Notes under the pieces: model-generated
The model's input: the letters and a program-made list of their open reading frames with translations, nothing else
What the model was told of the DNA's origin: nothing
Database searches by the model: none
Shown here: positions 1 to 14,907 of the stretch, in pieces
How the letters are laid out: each line of letters starts with the position of its first letter
How positions within the stretch are numbered: the first letter of the stretch is position 1
Assembly: GCA_964023205.1 (NCBI GenBank)
Contig: OZ026842.1
Location: forward strand, 13,426,446-13,490,445
Length of the DNA stretch: 64,000 bases
From: Lutraria lutraria
Taxonomy: Eukaryota > Mollusca > Bivalvia > Venerida > Mactridae
Reading direction: 5' to 3'
Translations under genes and position numbers: made by a program

Positions 1-3000
1 TAACGGTCATTCTTTTTAAAAGAATATTGACTATTTAGACAAAATGACCTCCAATTAAAGGACACCTGTCAATAACGGTCCTTCTATTTAAAAGAACATT
101 GACTATTTCGAACAAAATGACCTCCAAATGAAGGCCACCTATCAATAAGGGTAATTTTTTTAATGTTTTTTTGAAAAAACATTGACTATTTAGAACAATA
201 TGACCTCCAAATAAAGGCCACCTGGCAATAAGGGTCATTCTTTTTAATAGAACATGGACTATTTAGAACAAAATGACCTCCAAATAAAGGACACCTGTCA
301 ATAACAGTCATTCTTTTTTAAAAATCATTGACTATTTAGAACTAAATGACCTCCAAATAAAGTCCACCTGTGAATAAGGGTAGTTTTTAAGACAAAAACA
401 TTGATTATTTTGAACAAAATGACCTCAAAATAAAGGGTACCGGTCAATAAGGGTCATTCTTTTTCAAAGGACATTGACTATTTAGACAAAATGACCTCCA
501 AATAAAGGACACCTGTCAATAAGGGTAATTCTTTTAAAAAAATATTGACTATTTTGAACAAAATTACCTCCAAATAAAGGCCACCGGTAAATAAGGGTCA
601 TTCTTTTTCAAAGAACATTGACTATTTAGACAAAATGACCTCCAAATTAAGGACACCTGTCAATAACGGTCCTTCTTTTTAAAAGAACATTGACTATTTC
701 GAACAAAATGACCTCCAAATTAAGGCCACCTATCAATAAGGGTATTTTATTTCATGTTTTTTTAAAAAAACATTGACTATTTAGATCAATATGACCTCCA
801 AATAAAGGCCACCTGGCAATAAGGGTCATTCTTTTTAATAGAACATTGACTATTTAGAACAATATGTCCTCCAAATAAAGGCCACCTGTCAATAAGGGTC
901 ATTCTTTTTAATAGAACATTGACTATTTAGAAGAAAATGACCTCCAAATAAAGGGCACTGGTCAATAAGTGTCATTCTTTTTAATAGAACATTGACTATT
1001 TAGACAAAATGACCTCCAAATAAAGGACACCTGTCAATAACAGTCATTCTTTTTTAAAAATCATTGACTATTTAGAACAAAATGACCTCCAAATAAAGTC
1101 CACCTGTGAATAAGGGTAGTTTTTAAGACAAAAACATTGAACAAAATGACCTGCAAATAAAGGGCACCGGTCAATAAGTGTCATTCTTTTTCAAAGAACA
1201 TTGACTATTTAGACAAAATGACCTCCAAATAAAGTCCACCAGTGAATAAGGGTAGTTTTTTAGACAAAAACATTGACTTTTTAGAACAAAATGACCTCCA
1301 AATAAAGGGCACCGGTCAATAAGGGTCATTCTTTTTCAAAGAACATTGACTATTTAGACAAAATGACCTCCAAATAAAGGACACCTGTCAATAACGGTCA
1401 TTCTTTTTAAAAGAATATTGACTATTTCGAACAAAATGAACTCCAAATTAAGGCCACCTATCAATAAGGGTAATTTTTGTATATGTTTTTTCAAAAAACA
1501 TTGACTATTTCGAACAAAATGACCTCCAAATAAAGGACACCTGTCAATAACGGTCCTTCTATTTAAAAGAACATTGACTATTTCGAACAAAATGACCTCC
1601 AAATGAAGGCCACCTATCAATAAGGGTAATTTTTTTTATGTTTTTTTAAAAAAACATTGACTATTTAGAACAATATGACCTCCAAATAAAGGCCACCTGG
1701 CAATAAGGGTCATTCTTTTTAATAGAACATGGACTATTTAGAACAAAATGACCTCCAAATAAAGGACACCTGTCAATAACAGTCATTCTTTTTTAAAAAT
1801 CATTGACGATTTAGAACAAAATGACCTCCAAATAAAGTCCACCTGTGAATAAGGGTAGTTTTTAAGACAAAAACATTGATTATTTTGAACAAAATGACCT
1901 CAAAATAAAGGGTACCGGTCAATAAGGGTCATTCTTTTTCAAAGGACATTGACTATTTAGACAAAATGACCTCCAAATAAAGGACACCTGTCAATAAGGG
2001 TAATTCTTTTAAAAAAATATTGACTATTTTGAAAATAATTACCTCCAAATAAAGGCCACCGGTCAATAAGGGTCATTCTTTTTCAAAGAACATTGACTAT
2101 TTAGACAAAATGACCTCCAAATTAGGGACACCTGTCAATAACGGTCCTTCTTTTTAAATGAACATTGACTATTTCGAACAAAATGACCTCCAAATTAAGG
2201 CCACCGGTCAATAAGGGTCATTCTTTTTCAAAGAACATTGACTATTTAGAAAAAAATGACCTCCAAATAAAGTCCACCTGTCAATAAGGGTATTTTTTTA
2301 GACAAAAACATTGATTATTTTGAACAAAATGATCTCCAAATAAAGGCCACCTGTCAATAAGGGTCATTCTTTTTCAAAGAACATTGACTATTTAGACAAA
2401 ATGACCTCCAAATAAAGTCCACCTGTGAATAAGGGTAGTTTTTTAGACAAAAACATTGACTTTTTAGAACAAAATGACCTCCAAATAAAGGGCACCGGTC
2501 AATAAGGGTCATTCTTTTTCAAAGAACATTGACTATTTAGACAAAATGACCTCCAAATAAAGGCCACCTGTCAATAACGGTCATTCTTTTTAAAAGAATA
2601 TTGACTATTTCGAACAAAATGACCTCCAAATTAAGGCCACCTATCAATAAGGGTAATTTTTGAAAAAAACATTGACTATTTCGAAGAAAATGACCTCCAA
2701 ATAAAGGACACCTGTCAATAACGGTCCTTCTATTTAAAAGAACATTGACTATTTCGAACAAAATGACCTCCAAATGAAGGCCACCTATCAATAAGGGTAA
2801 TTTTTTTTATGTTTTTTAAAAAAAACATTGACTATTTAGAACAATATGACCTCCAAATAAAGGCCACCTGGCAATAAGGGTCATTCTTTTAAATAGAACA
2901 TGGACTATTTAGAACAAAATGACCTCCAAATAAAGGACACCTGTCAATAACAGTCATTCTTTTTTAAAAATCATTGACGATTTAGAACTAAATGACCTCC

Positions 3001-6000
3001 AAATAAAGTCCACCTGTGAATAAGGGTAGTTTTTAAGACAAAAACATTGATTATTTTGAACAAAATGACCTCAAAATAAAGGGTACCGGTCAATAAGGGT
3101 CATTCTTTTTCAAAGGACATTGACTATTTAGACAAAATGACCTCCAAATAAAGGACACCTGTCAATAAGGGTAATTCTTTTAAAAAAATATTGACTATTT
3201 TGAACAAAATTACCTCCAAATAAAGGCCACCGGTCAATAAGGGTCATTCTTTTTCAAAGAACATTGACTATTTAGACAAAATGACCTCCAAATTAAGGAC
3301 ACCTGTCAATAACGGTCCTTCTTTTTAAAAGAACATTGACTATTTCGAACAAAATGACCTCCAAATTAAGGCCACCTATCAATAAGGGTATTTTATTTCA
3401 TGTTTTTTAAAAAAAACATTGACTATTTAGATCAATATGACCTCCAAATAAAGGCCACCTGGCAATAAGGGTCATTCTTTTTAATAGAACATTGACTATT
3501 TAGAACAATATGTCCTCCAAATAAAGGCCACCTGTCAATAAGGGTCATTCTTTTTAATAGAACATTGACTATTTAGAAGAAAATGACCTCCAAATAAAGG
3601 GCACTGGTCAATAAGTGTCATTCTTTTTAATAGAACATTGACTATTTAGACAAAATGACCTCCAAATAAAGGACACCTGTCAATAACAGTCATTCTTTTT
3701 TAAAAATCATTGACTATTTAGAACAAAATGACCTCCAAATAAAGTCCACCTGTGAATAAGGGTAGTTTTTAAGACAAAAACATTGAACAAAATGACCTGC
3801 AAATAAAGGGCACCGGTCAATAAGGGTCATTCTTTTTTAAAGAACCTTGACTATTTTTAACAAAATGACCTCCAAATAAAGGCCACCGGTCAATAAGGGT
3901 CATTCTTTTTAAAAACACATTGACTGTTTAGAAGAAAATGACCTCCAAATAAAGGCCACCGGTCAATAAGGGTAATTCTTTTTCAAAGAACATTGACTAT
4001 TTAGACAAAATGACCTCCAAATAAAGTCCACCTGTGAATAAGGGTAATTTTATAAAAACAACATTGATAATTTTGAACAAAATGACCTCCAAATAAAGGC
4101 CACCGGTCAATAAGGGTCATTCTTTTTCAAAGGACATTGACTATTTAGACAAAATGACCTCCAATTAAAGGACACCTGTCAATAAGGGTCATTCTTTTTA
4201 AAAAATTATTGACTGTTTAGAAGAAAAAGACCTCCAAATAAAGGGCACCGGTCAATAAGGGTCATTCTTTTTCAAAGAACATTGACTTTTTAGACAAAAT
4301 GACCTCCAAATAAAGTCCACCTGTGAATAAGGGTAGTTTTTTAGACAAAAACATTGACTATTTAGAACAAAATGACCTCCAAATTAAGGCCACCGGTCAA
4401 TAAGGGTCATTCTTTTTCAAGGAACATTGACTATTTAGAAAAAAATGACCTCCAAATAAAGTCCACCTGTCAATAAGGGTATTTTTTTAGACAAAAACAT
4501 TGATTATTTTGAACAAAATGACCTCCAAATTAAGGCCACCGGTCAATAAGGGTCATTCTTTTTCAAAGAACATTGACTCTTTTGAAAAAAATGACCTCCA
4601 AATAAAGTCCACCTGTCAATAAGGGTATTTTTTTAGACAAAAACATTTATTATTTTGAACAAAATGACCTCCAAATAAAGGCCACCTGTCAATAAGGGTC
4701 ATGTTTTAAAAAGAACATTGACTATTTCGAACAATATGTCCTCCAAATAAAGGCCACCTGTCAATAAGGGTCATTCTTTTTAATAGAACATTGACTATTT
4801 AGAAGAAAATGACCTCCAAATAAAGGGCACTGGTCAATAAGTGTCATTCTTTTTAATAGAACATTGACTATTTAGACAAAATGACCTCCAAATAAAGGAC
4901 ACCTGTCAATAACAGTCATTCTTTTTTAAAAATCATTGACTATTTAGAACAAAATGACCTCCAAATAAAGTCCACCTGTGAATAAGGGTAGTTTTTAAGA
5001 CAAAAACATTGACTATTTAGAACAAAATGACCTGCAAATAAAGGGCACCGGTCAATAAGGGTCATTCTTTTTTAAAGAACCTTGACTATTTTTAACAAAA
5101 TGACCTCCAAATAAAGGCCACCGGTCAATAAGGGACATTCTTTTTCAAAGGACATTGACTATTTAGACAAAATGACCTCCAAATAAAGGATACCTGTCAA
5201 TAACGGTCATTCTTTTTAAAAACACATTGACTGTTTAGAAGAAAATGACCTCCAAATAAAGGCCACCGGTCAATAAGGGTAATTCTTTTTCAAAGAACAT
5301 TGACTATTTAGACAAAATGACCTCCAAATAAAGTCCACCTGTGAATAAGGGTAATTTTATAAAAAAAACATTGATAATTTTGAACAAAATGACCTCCAAA
5401 TAAAGGCCACCGGTCAATAAGGGTCATTCTTTTTCAAAGGACATTGACTATTTAGACAAAATGACCTCCAATTAAAGGACACCTGTCAATAAGGGTCCTT
5501 CTTTTTAAAAGAACATTGACTATTTCGAACAAAATGACCTCCAAATTAAGGCCACCTATCAATAAGGGTATTTTATTTCATGTTTTTTTAAAAAAACATT
5601 GACTATTTAGATCAATATGACCTCCAAATAAAGGACACCTGTCAATAACGGTCATTCTTTTTAAAAGAATATTGACTATTTCGAACAAAATGAACTCCAA
5701 ATTAAGGCCACCTATCAATAAGGGTAATTTTTGTATATGTTTTTTCAAAAAACATTGACTATTTCGAACAAAATGACCTCCAAATAAAGGACACCTGTCA
5801 ATAACGGTCCTTCTATTTAAAAGAACATTGACTATTTCGAACAAAATGACCTCCAAATGAAGGCCACCTATCAATAAGGGTAATTTTTTTTATGTTTTTT
5901 TAAAAAAACATTGACTATTTAGAACAATATGACCTCCAAATAAAGGCCACCTGGCAATAAGGGTCATTCTTTTTAATAGAACATGGACTATTTAGAACAA

Positions 6001-7047
6001 AATGACCTCCAAATAAAGGACACCTGTCAATAACAGTCATTCTTTTTTAAAAATCATTGACGATTTAGAACAAAATGACCTCCAAATAAAGTCCACCTGT
6101 GAATAAGGGTAGTTTTTTAGACAAAAACATTGACTTTTTAGAACAAAATGACCTCCAAATAAAGGGCACCGGTCAATAAGGGTCATTCTTTTTCAAAGGA
6201 CATTGACTATTTAGACAAAATGACCTCCAATTAAAGGACACCTGTCAATAACGGTCATTCTTTTTAAAAGAATATTGACTATTTCGAACAAAATGACCTC
6301 CAAATAAAGGACACCTGTCAATAACAGTCATTCTTTTTTAAAAATCATTGACTATTTAGAACAAAATGACCTCCAAATAAAGTCCACCTGTGAATAAGGG
6401 TAGTTTTTAAGACAAAAACATTGATTATTTTGAACAAAATGACCTCAAAATAAAGGGTACCGGTCAATAAGGGTCATTCTTTTTCAAAGGACATTGACTT
6501 TTTAGACAAAATGACCTCCAAATAAAGGCCACCGGTCAATAAGGGTCATTCTTTTTCAAAGAACATTGACTATTTAGACAAAATGACCTCCAAATTAGGG
6601 ACACCTGTCAATAACGGTCCTTCTTTTTAAATGAACATTGACTATTTCGAACAAAATGACCTCCAAATTAAGGCCACCGGTCAATAAGGGTCATTCTTTT
6701 TCAAAGAACATTGACTATTTAGAAAAAAATGACCTCCAAATAAAGTCCACCTGTCAATAAGGGTATTTTTTTAGACAAAAACATTGATTATTTTGAACAA
6801 AATGATCTCCAAATAAAGGCCACCTGTCAATAAGGGTCATTCTTTTTCAAAGAACATTGACTATTTAGACAAAATGACCTCCAAATAAAGTCCACCTGTG
6901 AATAAGGGTAGTTTTTTAGACAAAAACATTGACTTTTTAGAACAAAATGACCTCCAAATAAAGGGCACCGGTCAATAAGGGTCATTCTTTTTCAAAGAAC
7001 ATTGACTATTTAGACAAAATGACCTCCAAATAAAGGACACCTGTCAA
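1..7047 (+). repeat. Higher-order repeat A1 (about 7.05 kb, left end open)
   Basis: The sequence from position 1 recurs at 7,048 with the same succession of monomer variants. The offset is 7,047-7,048 up to about 2,650 and 7,061 after that. The step is a 13-bp deletion in A1 near 2,660, where the linker that reads ttttgtatatg in A2 is missing. Only scattered single-base differences were noticed between A1 and A2. An internal duplication lies inside this unit (about 3,500-4,730 against about 4,730-5,400, offset 1,226-1,235 bp). Confidence 0.85.
841..913 (+). repeat. Representative 73-bp satellite monomer
   Basis: This is a plain copy: the next gaacattgac begins exactly 73 bp later, at 914. 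In order it contains ttgactattt, an ATG(A/T)CCTCC box, CCAAATAAAGG (which includes AATAAA), CCACC, GTCAATAAGGGTCATTC and a T/A linker. Many region A copies have tagacaaaatg rather than tagaacaaaatg and are 1 bp shorter. Copies with long T/A linkers reach about 80 bp. Confidence 0.9.
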
Positions 7048-10000
7048 TAACGGTCATTCTTTTTAAAAGAATATTGACTATTTAGACAAAATGACCTCCA
7101 ATTAAAGGACACCTGTCAATAACGGTCCTTCTATTTAAAAGAACATTGACTATTTCGAACAAAATGACCTCCAAATGAAGGCCACCTATCAATAAGGGTA
7201 ATTTTTTTTATGTTTTTTTAAAAAAACATTGACTATTTAGAACAATATGACCTCCAAATAAAGGCCACCTGGCAATAAGGGTCATTCTTTTTAATAGAAC
7301 ATGGACTATTTAGAACAAAATGACCTCCAAATAAAGGACACCTGTCAATAACAGTCATTCTTTTTTAAAAATCATTGACTATTTAGAACTAAATGACCTC
7401 CAAATAAAGTCCACCTGTGAATAAGGGTAGTTTTTAAGACAAAAACATTGATTATTTTGAACAAAATGACCTCAAAATAAAGGGTACCGGTCAATAAGGG
7501 TCATTCTTTTTCAAAGGACATTGACTATTTAGACAAAATGACCTCCAAATAAAGGACATCTGTCAATAAGGGTAATTCTTTTAAAAAAATATTGACTATT
7601 TTGAACAAAATTACCTCCAAATAAAGGCCACCGGTCAATAAGGGTCATTCTTTTTCAAAGAACATTGACTATTTAGACAAAATGACCTCCAAATTAAGGA
7701 CACCTGTCAATAACGGTCCTTCTTTTTAAAAGAACATTGACTATTTCGAACAAAATGACCTCCAAATTAAGGCCACCTATCAATAAGGGTATTTTATTTC
7801 ATGTTTTTTTAAAAAAACATTGACTATTTAGATCAATATGACCTCCAAATAAAGGCCACCTGGCAATAAGGGTCATTCTTTTTAATAGAACATTGACTAT
7901 TTAGAACAATATGTCCTCCAAATAAAGGCCACCTGTCAATAAGGGTCATTCTTTTTAATAGAACATTGACTATTTAGAAGAAAATGACCTCCAAATAAAG
8001 GGCACTGGTCAATAAGTGTCATTCTTTTTAATAGAACATTGACTATTTAGACAAAATGACCTCCAAATAAAGGACACCTGTCAATAACAGTCATTCTTTT
8101 TTAAAAATCATTGACTATTTAGAACAAAATGACCTCCAAATAAAGTCCACCTGTGAATAAGGGTAGTTTTTAAGACAAAAACATTGAACAAAATGACCTG
8201 CAAATAAAGGGCACCGGTCAATAAGTGTCATTCTTTTTCAAAGAACATTGACTATTTCGAACAAAATGACCTCCAAATAAAGTCCACCAGTGAATAAGGG
8301 TAGTTTTTTAGACAAAAACATTGACTTTTTAGAACAAAATGACCTCCAAATAAAGGGCACCGGTCAATAAGGGTCATTCTTTTTCAAAGAACATTGACTA
8401 TTTAGACAAAATGACCTCCAAATAAAGGACACCTGTCAATAACGGTCATTCTTTTTAAAAGAATATTGACTATTTCGAACAAAATGAACTCCAAATTAAG
8501 GCCACCTATCAATAAGGGTAATTTTTGTATATGTTTTTTCAAAAAACATTGACTATTTCGAACAAAATGACCTCCAAATAAAGGACACCTGTCAATAACG
8601 GTCCTTCTATTTAAAAGAACATTGACTATTTCGAACAAAATGACCTCCAAATGAAGGCCACCTATCAATAAGGGTAATTTTTTTTATGTTTTTTTAAAAA
8701 AACATTGACTATTTAGAACAATATGACCTCCAAATAAAGGCCACCTGGCAATAAGGGTCATTCTTTTTAATAGAACATGGACTATTTAGAACAAAATGAC
8801 CTCCAAATAAAGGACACCTGTCAATAACAGTCATTCTTTTTTAAAAATCATTGACGATTTAGAACAAAATGACCTCCAAATAAAGTCCACCTGTGAATAA
8901 GGGTAGTTTTTAAGACAAAAACATTGATTATTTTGAACAAAATGACCTCAAAATAAAGGGTACCGGTCAATAAGGGTCATTCTTTTTCAAAGGACATTGA
9001 CTATTTAGACAAAATGACCTCCAAATAAAGGACACCTGTCAATAAGGGTAATTCTTTTAAAAAAATATTGACTATTTTGAAAATAATTACCTCCAAATAA
9101 AGGCCACCGGTCAATAAGGGTCATTCTTTTTCAAAGAACATTGACTATTTAGACAAAATGACCTCCAAATTAGGGACACCTGTCAATAACGGTCCTTCTT
9201 TTTAAATGAACATTGACTATTTCGAACAAAATGACCTCCAAATTAAGGCCACCGGTCAATAAGGGTCATTCTTTTTCAAAGAACATTGACTATTTAGAAA
9301 AAAATGACCTCCAAATAAAGTCCACCTGTCAATAAGGGTATTTTTTTAGACAAAAACATTGATTATTTTGAACAAAATGATCTCCAAATAAAGGCCACCT
9401 GTCAATAAGGGTCATTCTTTTTCAAAGAACATTGACTATTTAGACAAAATGACCTCCAAATAAAGTCCACCTGTGAATAAGGGTAGTTTTTTAGACAAAA
9501 ACATTGACTTTTTAGAACAAAATGACCTCCAAATAAAGGGCACCGGTCAATAAGGGTCATTCTTTTTCAAAGAACATTGACTATTTAGACAAAATGACCT
9601 CCAAATAAAGGACACCTGTCAATAACGGTCATTCTTTTTAAAAGAATATTGACTATTTCGAACAAAATGACCTCCAAATTAAGGCCACCTATCAATAAGG
9701 GTAATTTTTGTATATGTTTTTTTCAAAAAACATTGACTATTTCGAACAAAATGACCTCCAAATAAAGGACACCTGTCAATAACGGTCCTTCTATTTAAAA
9801 GAACATTGACTATTTCGAACAAAATGACCTCCAAATGAAGGCCACCTATCAATAAGGGTAATTTTTTTTATGTTTTTTTAAAAAAACATTGACTATTTAG
9901 AACAATATGACCTCCAAATAAAGGCCACCTGGCAATAAGGGTCATTCTTTTTAATAGAACATGGACTATTTAGAACAAAATGACCTCCAAATAAAGGACA

Positions 10001-13000
10001 CCTGTCAATAACAGTCATTCTTTTTTAAAAATCATTGACTATTTAGAACTAAATGACCTCCAAATAAAGTCCACCTGTGAATAAGGGTAGTTTTTAAGAC
10101 AAAAACATTGATTATTTTGAACAAAATGACCTCAAAATAAAGGGTACCGGTCAATAAGGGTCATTCTTTTTCAAAGGACATTGACTATTTAGACAAAATG
10201 ACCTCCAAATAAAGGATACCTGTCAATAAGGGTAATTCTTTTAAAAAAATATTGACTATTTTGAACAAAATTACCTCCAAATAAAGGCCACCGGTCAATA
10301 AGGGTCATTCTTTTTCAAAGAACATTGACTATTTAGACAAAATGACCTCCAAATTAAGGACACCTGTCAATAACGGTCCTTCTTTTTAAAAGAACATTGA
10401 CTATTTCGAACAAAATGACCTCCAAATTAAGGCCACCTATCAATAAGGGTATTTTATTTCATGTTTTTTTAAAAAAACATTGACTATTTAGATCAATATG
10501 ACCTCCAAATAAAGGCCACCTGGCAATAAGGGTCATTCTTTTTAATAGAACATTGACTATTTAGAACAATATGTCCTCCAAATAAAGGCCACCTGTCAAT
10601 AAGGGTCATTCTTTTTAATAGAACATTGACTATTTAGAAGAAAATGACCTCCAAATAAAGGGCACTGGTCAATAAGTGTCATTCTTTTTAATAGAACATT
10701 GACTATTTAGACAAAATGACCTCCAAATAAAGGACACCTGTCAATAACAGTCATTCTTTTTTAAAAATCATTGACTATTTAGAACAAAATGACCTCCAAA
10801 TAAAGTCCACCTGTGAATAAGGGTAGTTTTTAAGACAAAAACATTGAACAAAATGACCTGCAAATAAAGGGCACCGGTCAATAAGGGTCATTCTTTTTTA
10901 AAGAACCTTGACTATTTTTAACAAAATGACCTCCAAATAAAGGCCACCGGTCAATAAGGGTCATTCTTTTTAAAAACACATTGACTGTTTAGAAGAAAAT
11001 GACCTCCAAATAAAGGCCACCGGTCAATAAGGGTAATTCTTTTTCAAAGAACATTGACTATTTAGACAAAATGACCTCCAAATAAAGTCCACCTGTGAAT
11101 AAGGGTAATTTTATAAAAAAAACATTGATAATTTTGAACAAAATGACCTCCAAATAAAGGCCACCGGTCAATAAGGGTCATTCTTTTTCAAAGGACATTG
11201 ACTATTTAGACAAAATGACCTCCAATTAAAGGACACCTGTCAATAAGGGTCATTCTTTTTAAAAAATTATTGACTGTTTAGAAGAAAAAGACCTCCAAAT
11301 AAAGGGCACCGGTCAATAAGGGTCATTCTTTTTCAAAGAACATTGACTTTTTAGACAAAATGACCTCCAAATAAAGTCCACCTGTGAATAAGGGTAGTTT
11401 TTTAGACAAAAACATTGACTATTTAGAACAAAATGACCTCCAAATTAAGGCCACCGGTCAATAAGGGTCATTCTTTTTCAAGGAACATTGACTATTTAGA
11501 AAAAAATGACCTCCAAATAAAGTCCACCTGTCAATAAGGGTATTTTTTTAGACAAAAACATTGATTATTTTGAACAAAATGACCTCCAAATTAAGGCCAC
11601 CGGTCAATAAGGGTCATTCTTTTTCAAAGAACATTGACTCTTTTGAAAAAAATGACCTCCAAATAAAGTCCACCTGTCAATAAGGGTATTTTTTTAGACA
11701 AAAACATTTATTATTTTGAACAAAATGACCTCCAAATAAAGGCCACCTGTCAATAAGGGTCATGTTTTAAAAAGAACATTGACTATTTCGAACAATATGT
11801 CCTCCAAATAAAGGCCACCTGTCAATAAGGGTCATTCTTTTTAATAGAACATTGACTATTTAGAAGAAAATGACCTCCAAATAAAGGGCACTGGTCAATA
11901 AGTGTCATTCTTTTTAATAGAACATTGACTATTTAGACAAAATGACCTCCAAATAAAGGACACCTGTCAATAACAGTCATTCTTTTTTAAAAATCATTGA
12001 CTATTTAGAACAAAATGACCTCCAAATAAAGTCCACCTGTGAATAAGGGTAGTTTTTAAGACAAAAACATTGACTATTTAGAACAAAATGACCTGCAAAT
12101 AAAGGGCACCGGTCAATAAGGGTCATTCTTTTTTAAAGAACCTTGACTATTTTTAACAAAATGACCTCCAAATAAAGGCCACCGGTCAATAAGGGTCATT
12201 CTTTTTCAAAGGACATTGACTATTTAGACAAAATGACCTCCAAATAAAGGATACCTGTCAATAACGGTCATTCTTTTTAAAAACACATTGACTGTTTAGA
12301 AGAAAATGACCTCCAAATAAAGGCCACCGGTCAATAAGGGTAATTCTTTTTCAAAGAACATTGACTATTTAGACAAAATGACCTCCAAATAAAGTCCACC
12401 TGTGAATAAGGGTAATTTTATAAAAAAAACATTGATAATTTTGAACAAAATGACCTCCAAATAAAGGCCACCGGTCAATAAGGGTCATTCTTTTTCAAAG
12501 GACATTGACTATTTAGACAAAATGACCTCCAATTAAAGGACACCTGTCAATAAGGGTCCTTCTTTTTAAAAGAACATTGACTATTTCGAACAAAATGACC
12601 TCCAAATTAAGGCCACCTATCAATAAGGGTATTTTATTTCATGTTTTTTTAAAAAAACATTGACTATTTAGATCAATATGACCTCCAAATAAAGGACACC
12701 TGTCAATAACGGTCATTCTTTTTAAAAGAATATTGACTATTTCGAACAAAATGAACTCCAAATTAAGGCCACCTATCAATAAGGGTAATTTTTGTATATG
12801 TTTTTTCAAAAAACATTGACTATTTCGAACAAAATGACCTCCAAATAAAGGACACCTGTCAATAACGGTCCTTCTATTTAAAAGAACATTGACTATTTCG
12901 AACAAAATGACCTCCAAATGAAGGCCACCTATCAATAAGGGTAATTTTTTTTATGTTTTTTTAAAAAAACATTGACTATTTAGAACAATATGACCTCCAA

Positions 13001-14108
13001 ATAAAGGCCACCTGGCAATAAGGGTCATTCTTTTTAATAGAACATGGACTATTTAGAACAAAATGACCTCCAAATAAAGGACACCTGTCAATAACAGTCA
13101 TTCTTTTTTAAAAATCATTGACGATTTAGAACAAAATGACCTCCAAATAAAGTCCACCTGTGAATAAGGGTAGTTTTTTAGACAAAAACATTGACTTTTT
13201 AGAACAAAATGACCTCCAAATAAAGGGCACCGGTCAATAAGGGTCATTCTTTTTCAAAGGACATTGACTATTTAGACAAAATGACCTCCAATTAAAGGAC
13301 ACCTGTCAATAACGGTCATTCTTTTTAAAAGAATATTGACTATTTCGAACAAAATGACCTCCAAATAAAGGACACCTGTCAATAACAGTCATTCTTTTTT
13401 AAAAATCATTGACTATTTAGAACAAAATGACCTCCAAATAAAGTCCACCTGTGAATAAGGGTAGTTTTTAAGACAAAAACATTGATTATTTTGAACAAAA
13501 TGACCTCAAAATAAAGGGTACCGGTCAATAAGGGTCATTCTTTTTCAAAGGACATTGACTTTTTAGACAAAATGACCTCCAAATAAAGGCCACCGGTCAA
13601 TAAGGGTCATTCTTTTTCAAAGAACATTGACTATTTAGACAAAATGACCTCCAAATTAGGGACACCTGTCAATAACGGTCCTTCTTTTTAAATGAACATT
13701 GACTATTTCGAACAAAATGACCTCCAAATTAAGGCCACCGGTCAATAAGGGTCATTCTTTTTCAAAGAACATTGACTATTTAGAAAAAAATGACCTCCAA
13801 ATAAAGTCCACCTGTCAATAAGGGTATTTTTTTAGACAAAAACATTGATTATTTTGAACAAAATGATCTCCAAATAAAGGCCACCTGTCAATAAGGGTCA
13901 TTCTTTTTCAAAGAACATTGACTATTTAGACAAAATGACCTCCAAATAAAGTCCACCTGTGAATAAGGGTAGTTTTTTAGACAAAAACATTGACTTTTTA
14001 GAACAAAATGACCTCCAAATAAAGGGCACCGGTCAATAAGGGTCATTCTTTTTCAAAGAACATTGACTATTTAGACAAAATGACCTCCAATTAAAGGACA
14101 CCTGTCAA
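7048..14108 (+). repeat. Higher-order repeat A2 (7,061 bp)
   Basis: Second full copy of the 7.06-kb unit. It starts with taacggtcattc at 7,048, and the equivalent point recurs at 14,109. It matches A1 variant for variant, including the sequence landmarks atgttttaaaaagaacattg (4,701 in A1; 11,762 here) and cattgaacaaaatgacctgc (3,781 in A1; about 10,842 here). Confidence 0.85.
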
Positions 14109-14907
14109 TAACGGTCATTCTTTTTAAAAGAATATTGACTATTTCGAACAAAATGACCTCCAAATAAAGGACACCTGTCAATAACAGTCATTCTTTTTTA
14201 AAAATCATTGACTATTTAGAACAAAATGACCTCCAAATAAAGTCCACCTGTGAATAAGGGTAGTTTTTAAGACAAAAACATTGATTATTTTGAACAAAAT
14301 GACCTCAAAATAAAGGGTACCGGTCAATAAGGGTCATTCTTTTTCAAAGGACATTGACTTTTTAGACAAAATGACCTCCAAATAAAGGCCACCGGTCAAT
14401 AAGGGTCATTCTTTTTCAAAGAACATTGACTATTTAGACAAAATGACCTCCAAATTAGGGACACCTGTCAATAACGGTCCTTCTTTTTAAATGAACATTG
14501 ACTATTTCGAACAAAATGACCTCCAAATTAAGGCCACCGGTCAATAAGGGTCATTCTTTTTCAAAGAACATTGACTATTTAGAAAAAAATGACCTCCAAA
14601 TAAAGTCCACCTGTCAATAAGGGTATTTTTTTAGACAAAAACATTGATTATTTTGAACAAAATGATCTCCAAATAAAGGCCACCTGTCAATAAGGGTCAT
14701 TCTTTTTCAAAGAACATTGACTATTTAGACAAAATGACCTCCAAATAAAGTCCACCTGTGAATAAGGGTAGTTTTTTAGACAAAAACATTGACTTTTTAG
14801 AACAAAATGACCTCCAAATAAAGGGCACCGGTCAATAAGGGTCATTCTTTTTCAAAGAACATTGACTATTTAGACAAAATGACCTCCAAATAAAGGACAC
14901 CTGTCAA
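14109..14907 (+). repeat. Extra 799-bp block between A2 and A3
   Basis: This block repeats 13,310-14,108 at an offset of 799 bp, about eleven monomers. Its presence explains why the offset between the second and third HOR copies changes from 7,061 to 7,860 bp. It is best read as a recent local tandem duplication of part of a HOR. Its right end rejoins the normal A unit at 14,908. Confidence 0.8.
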
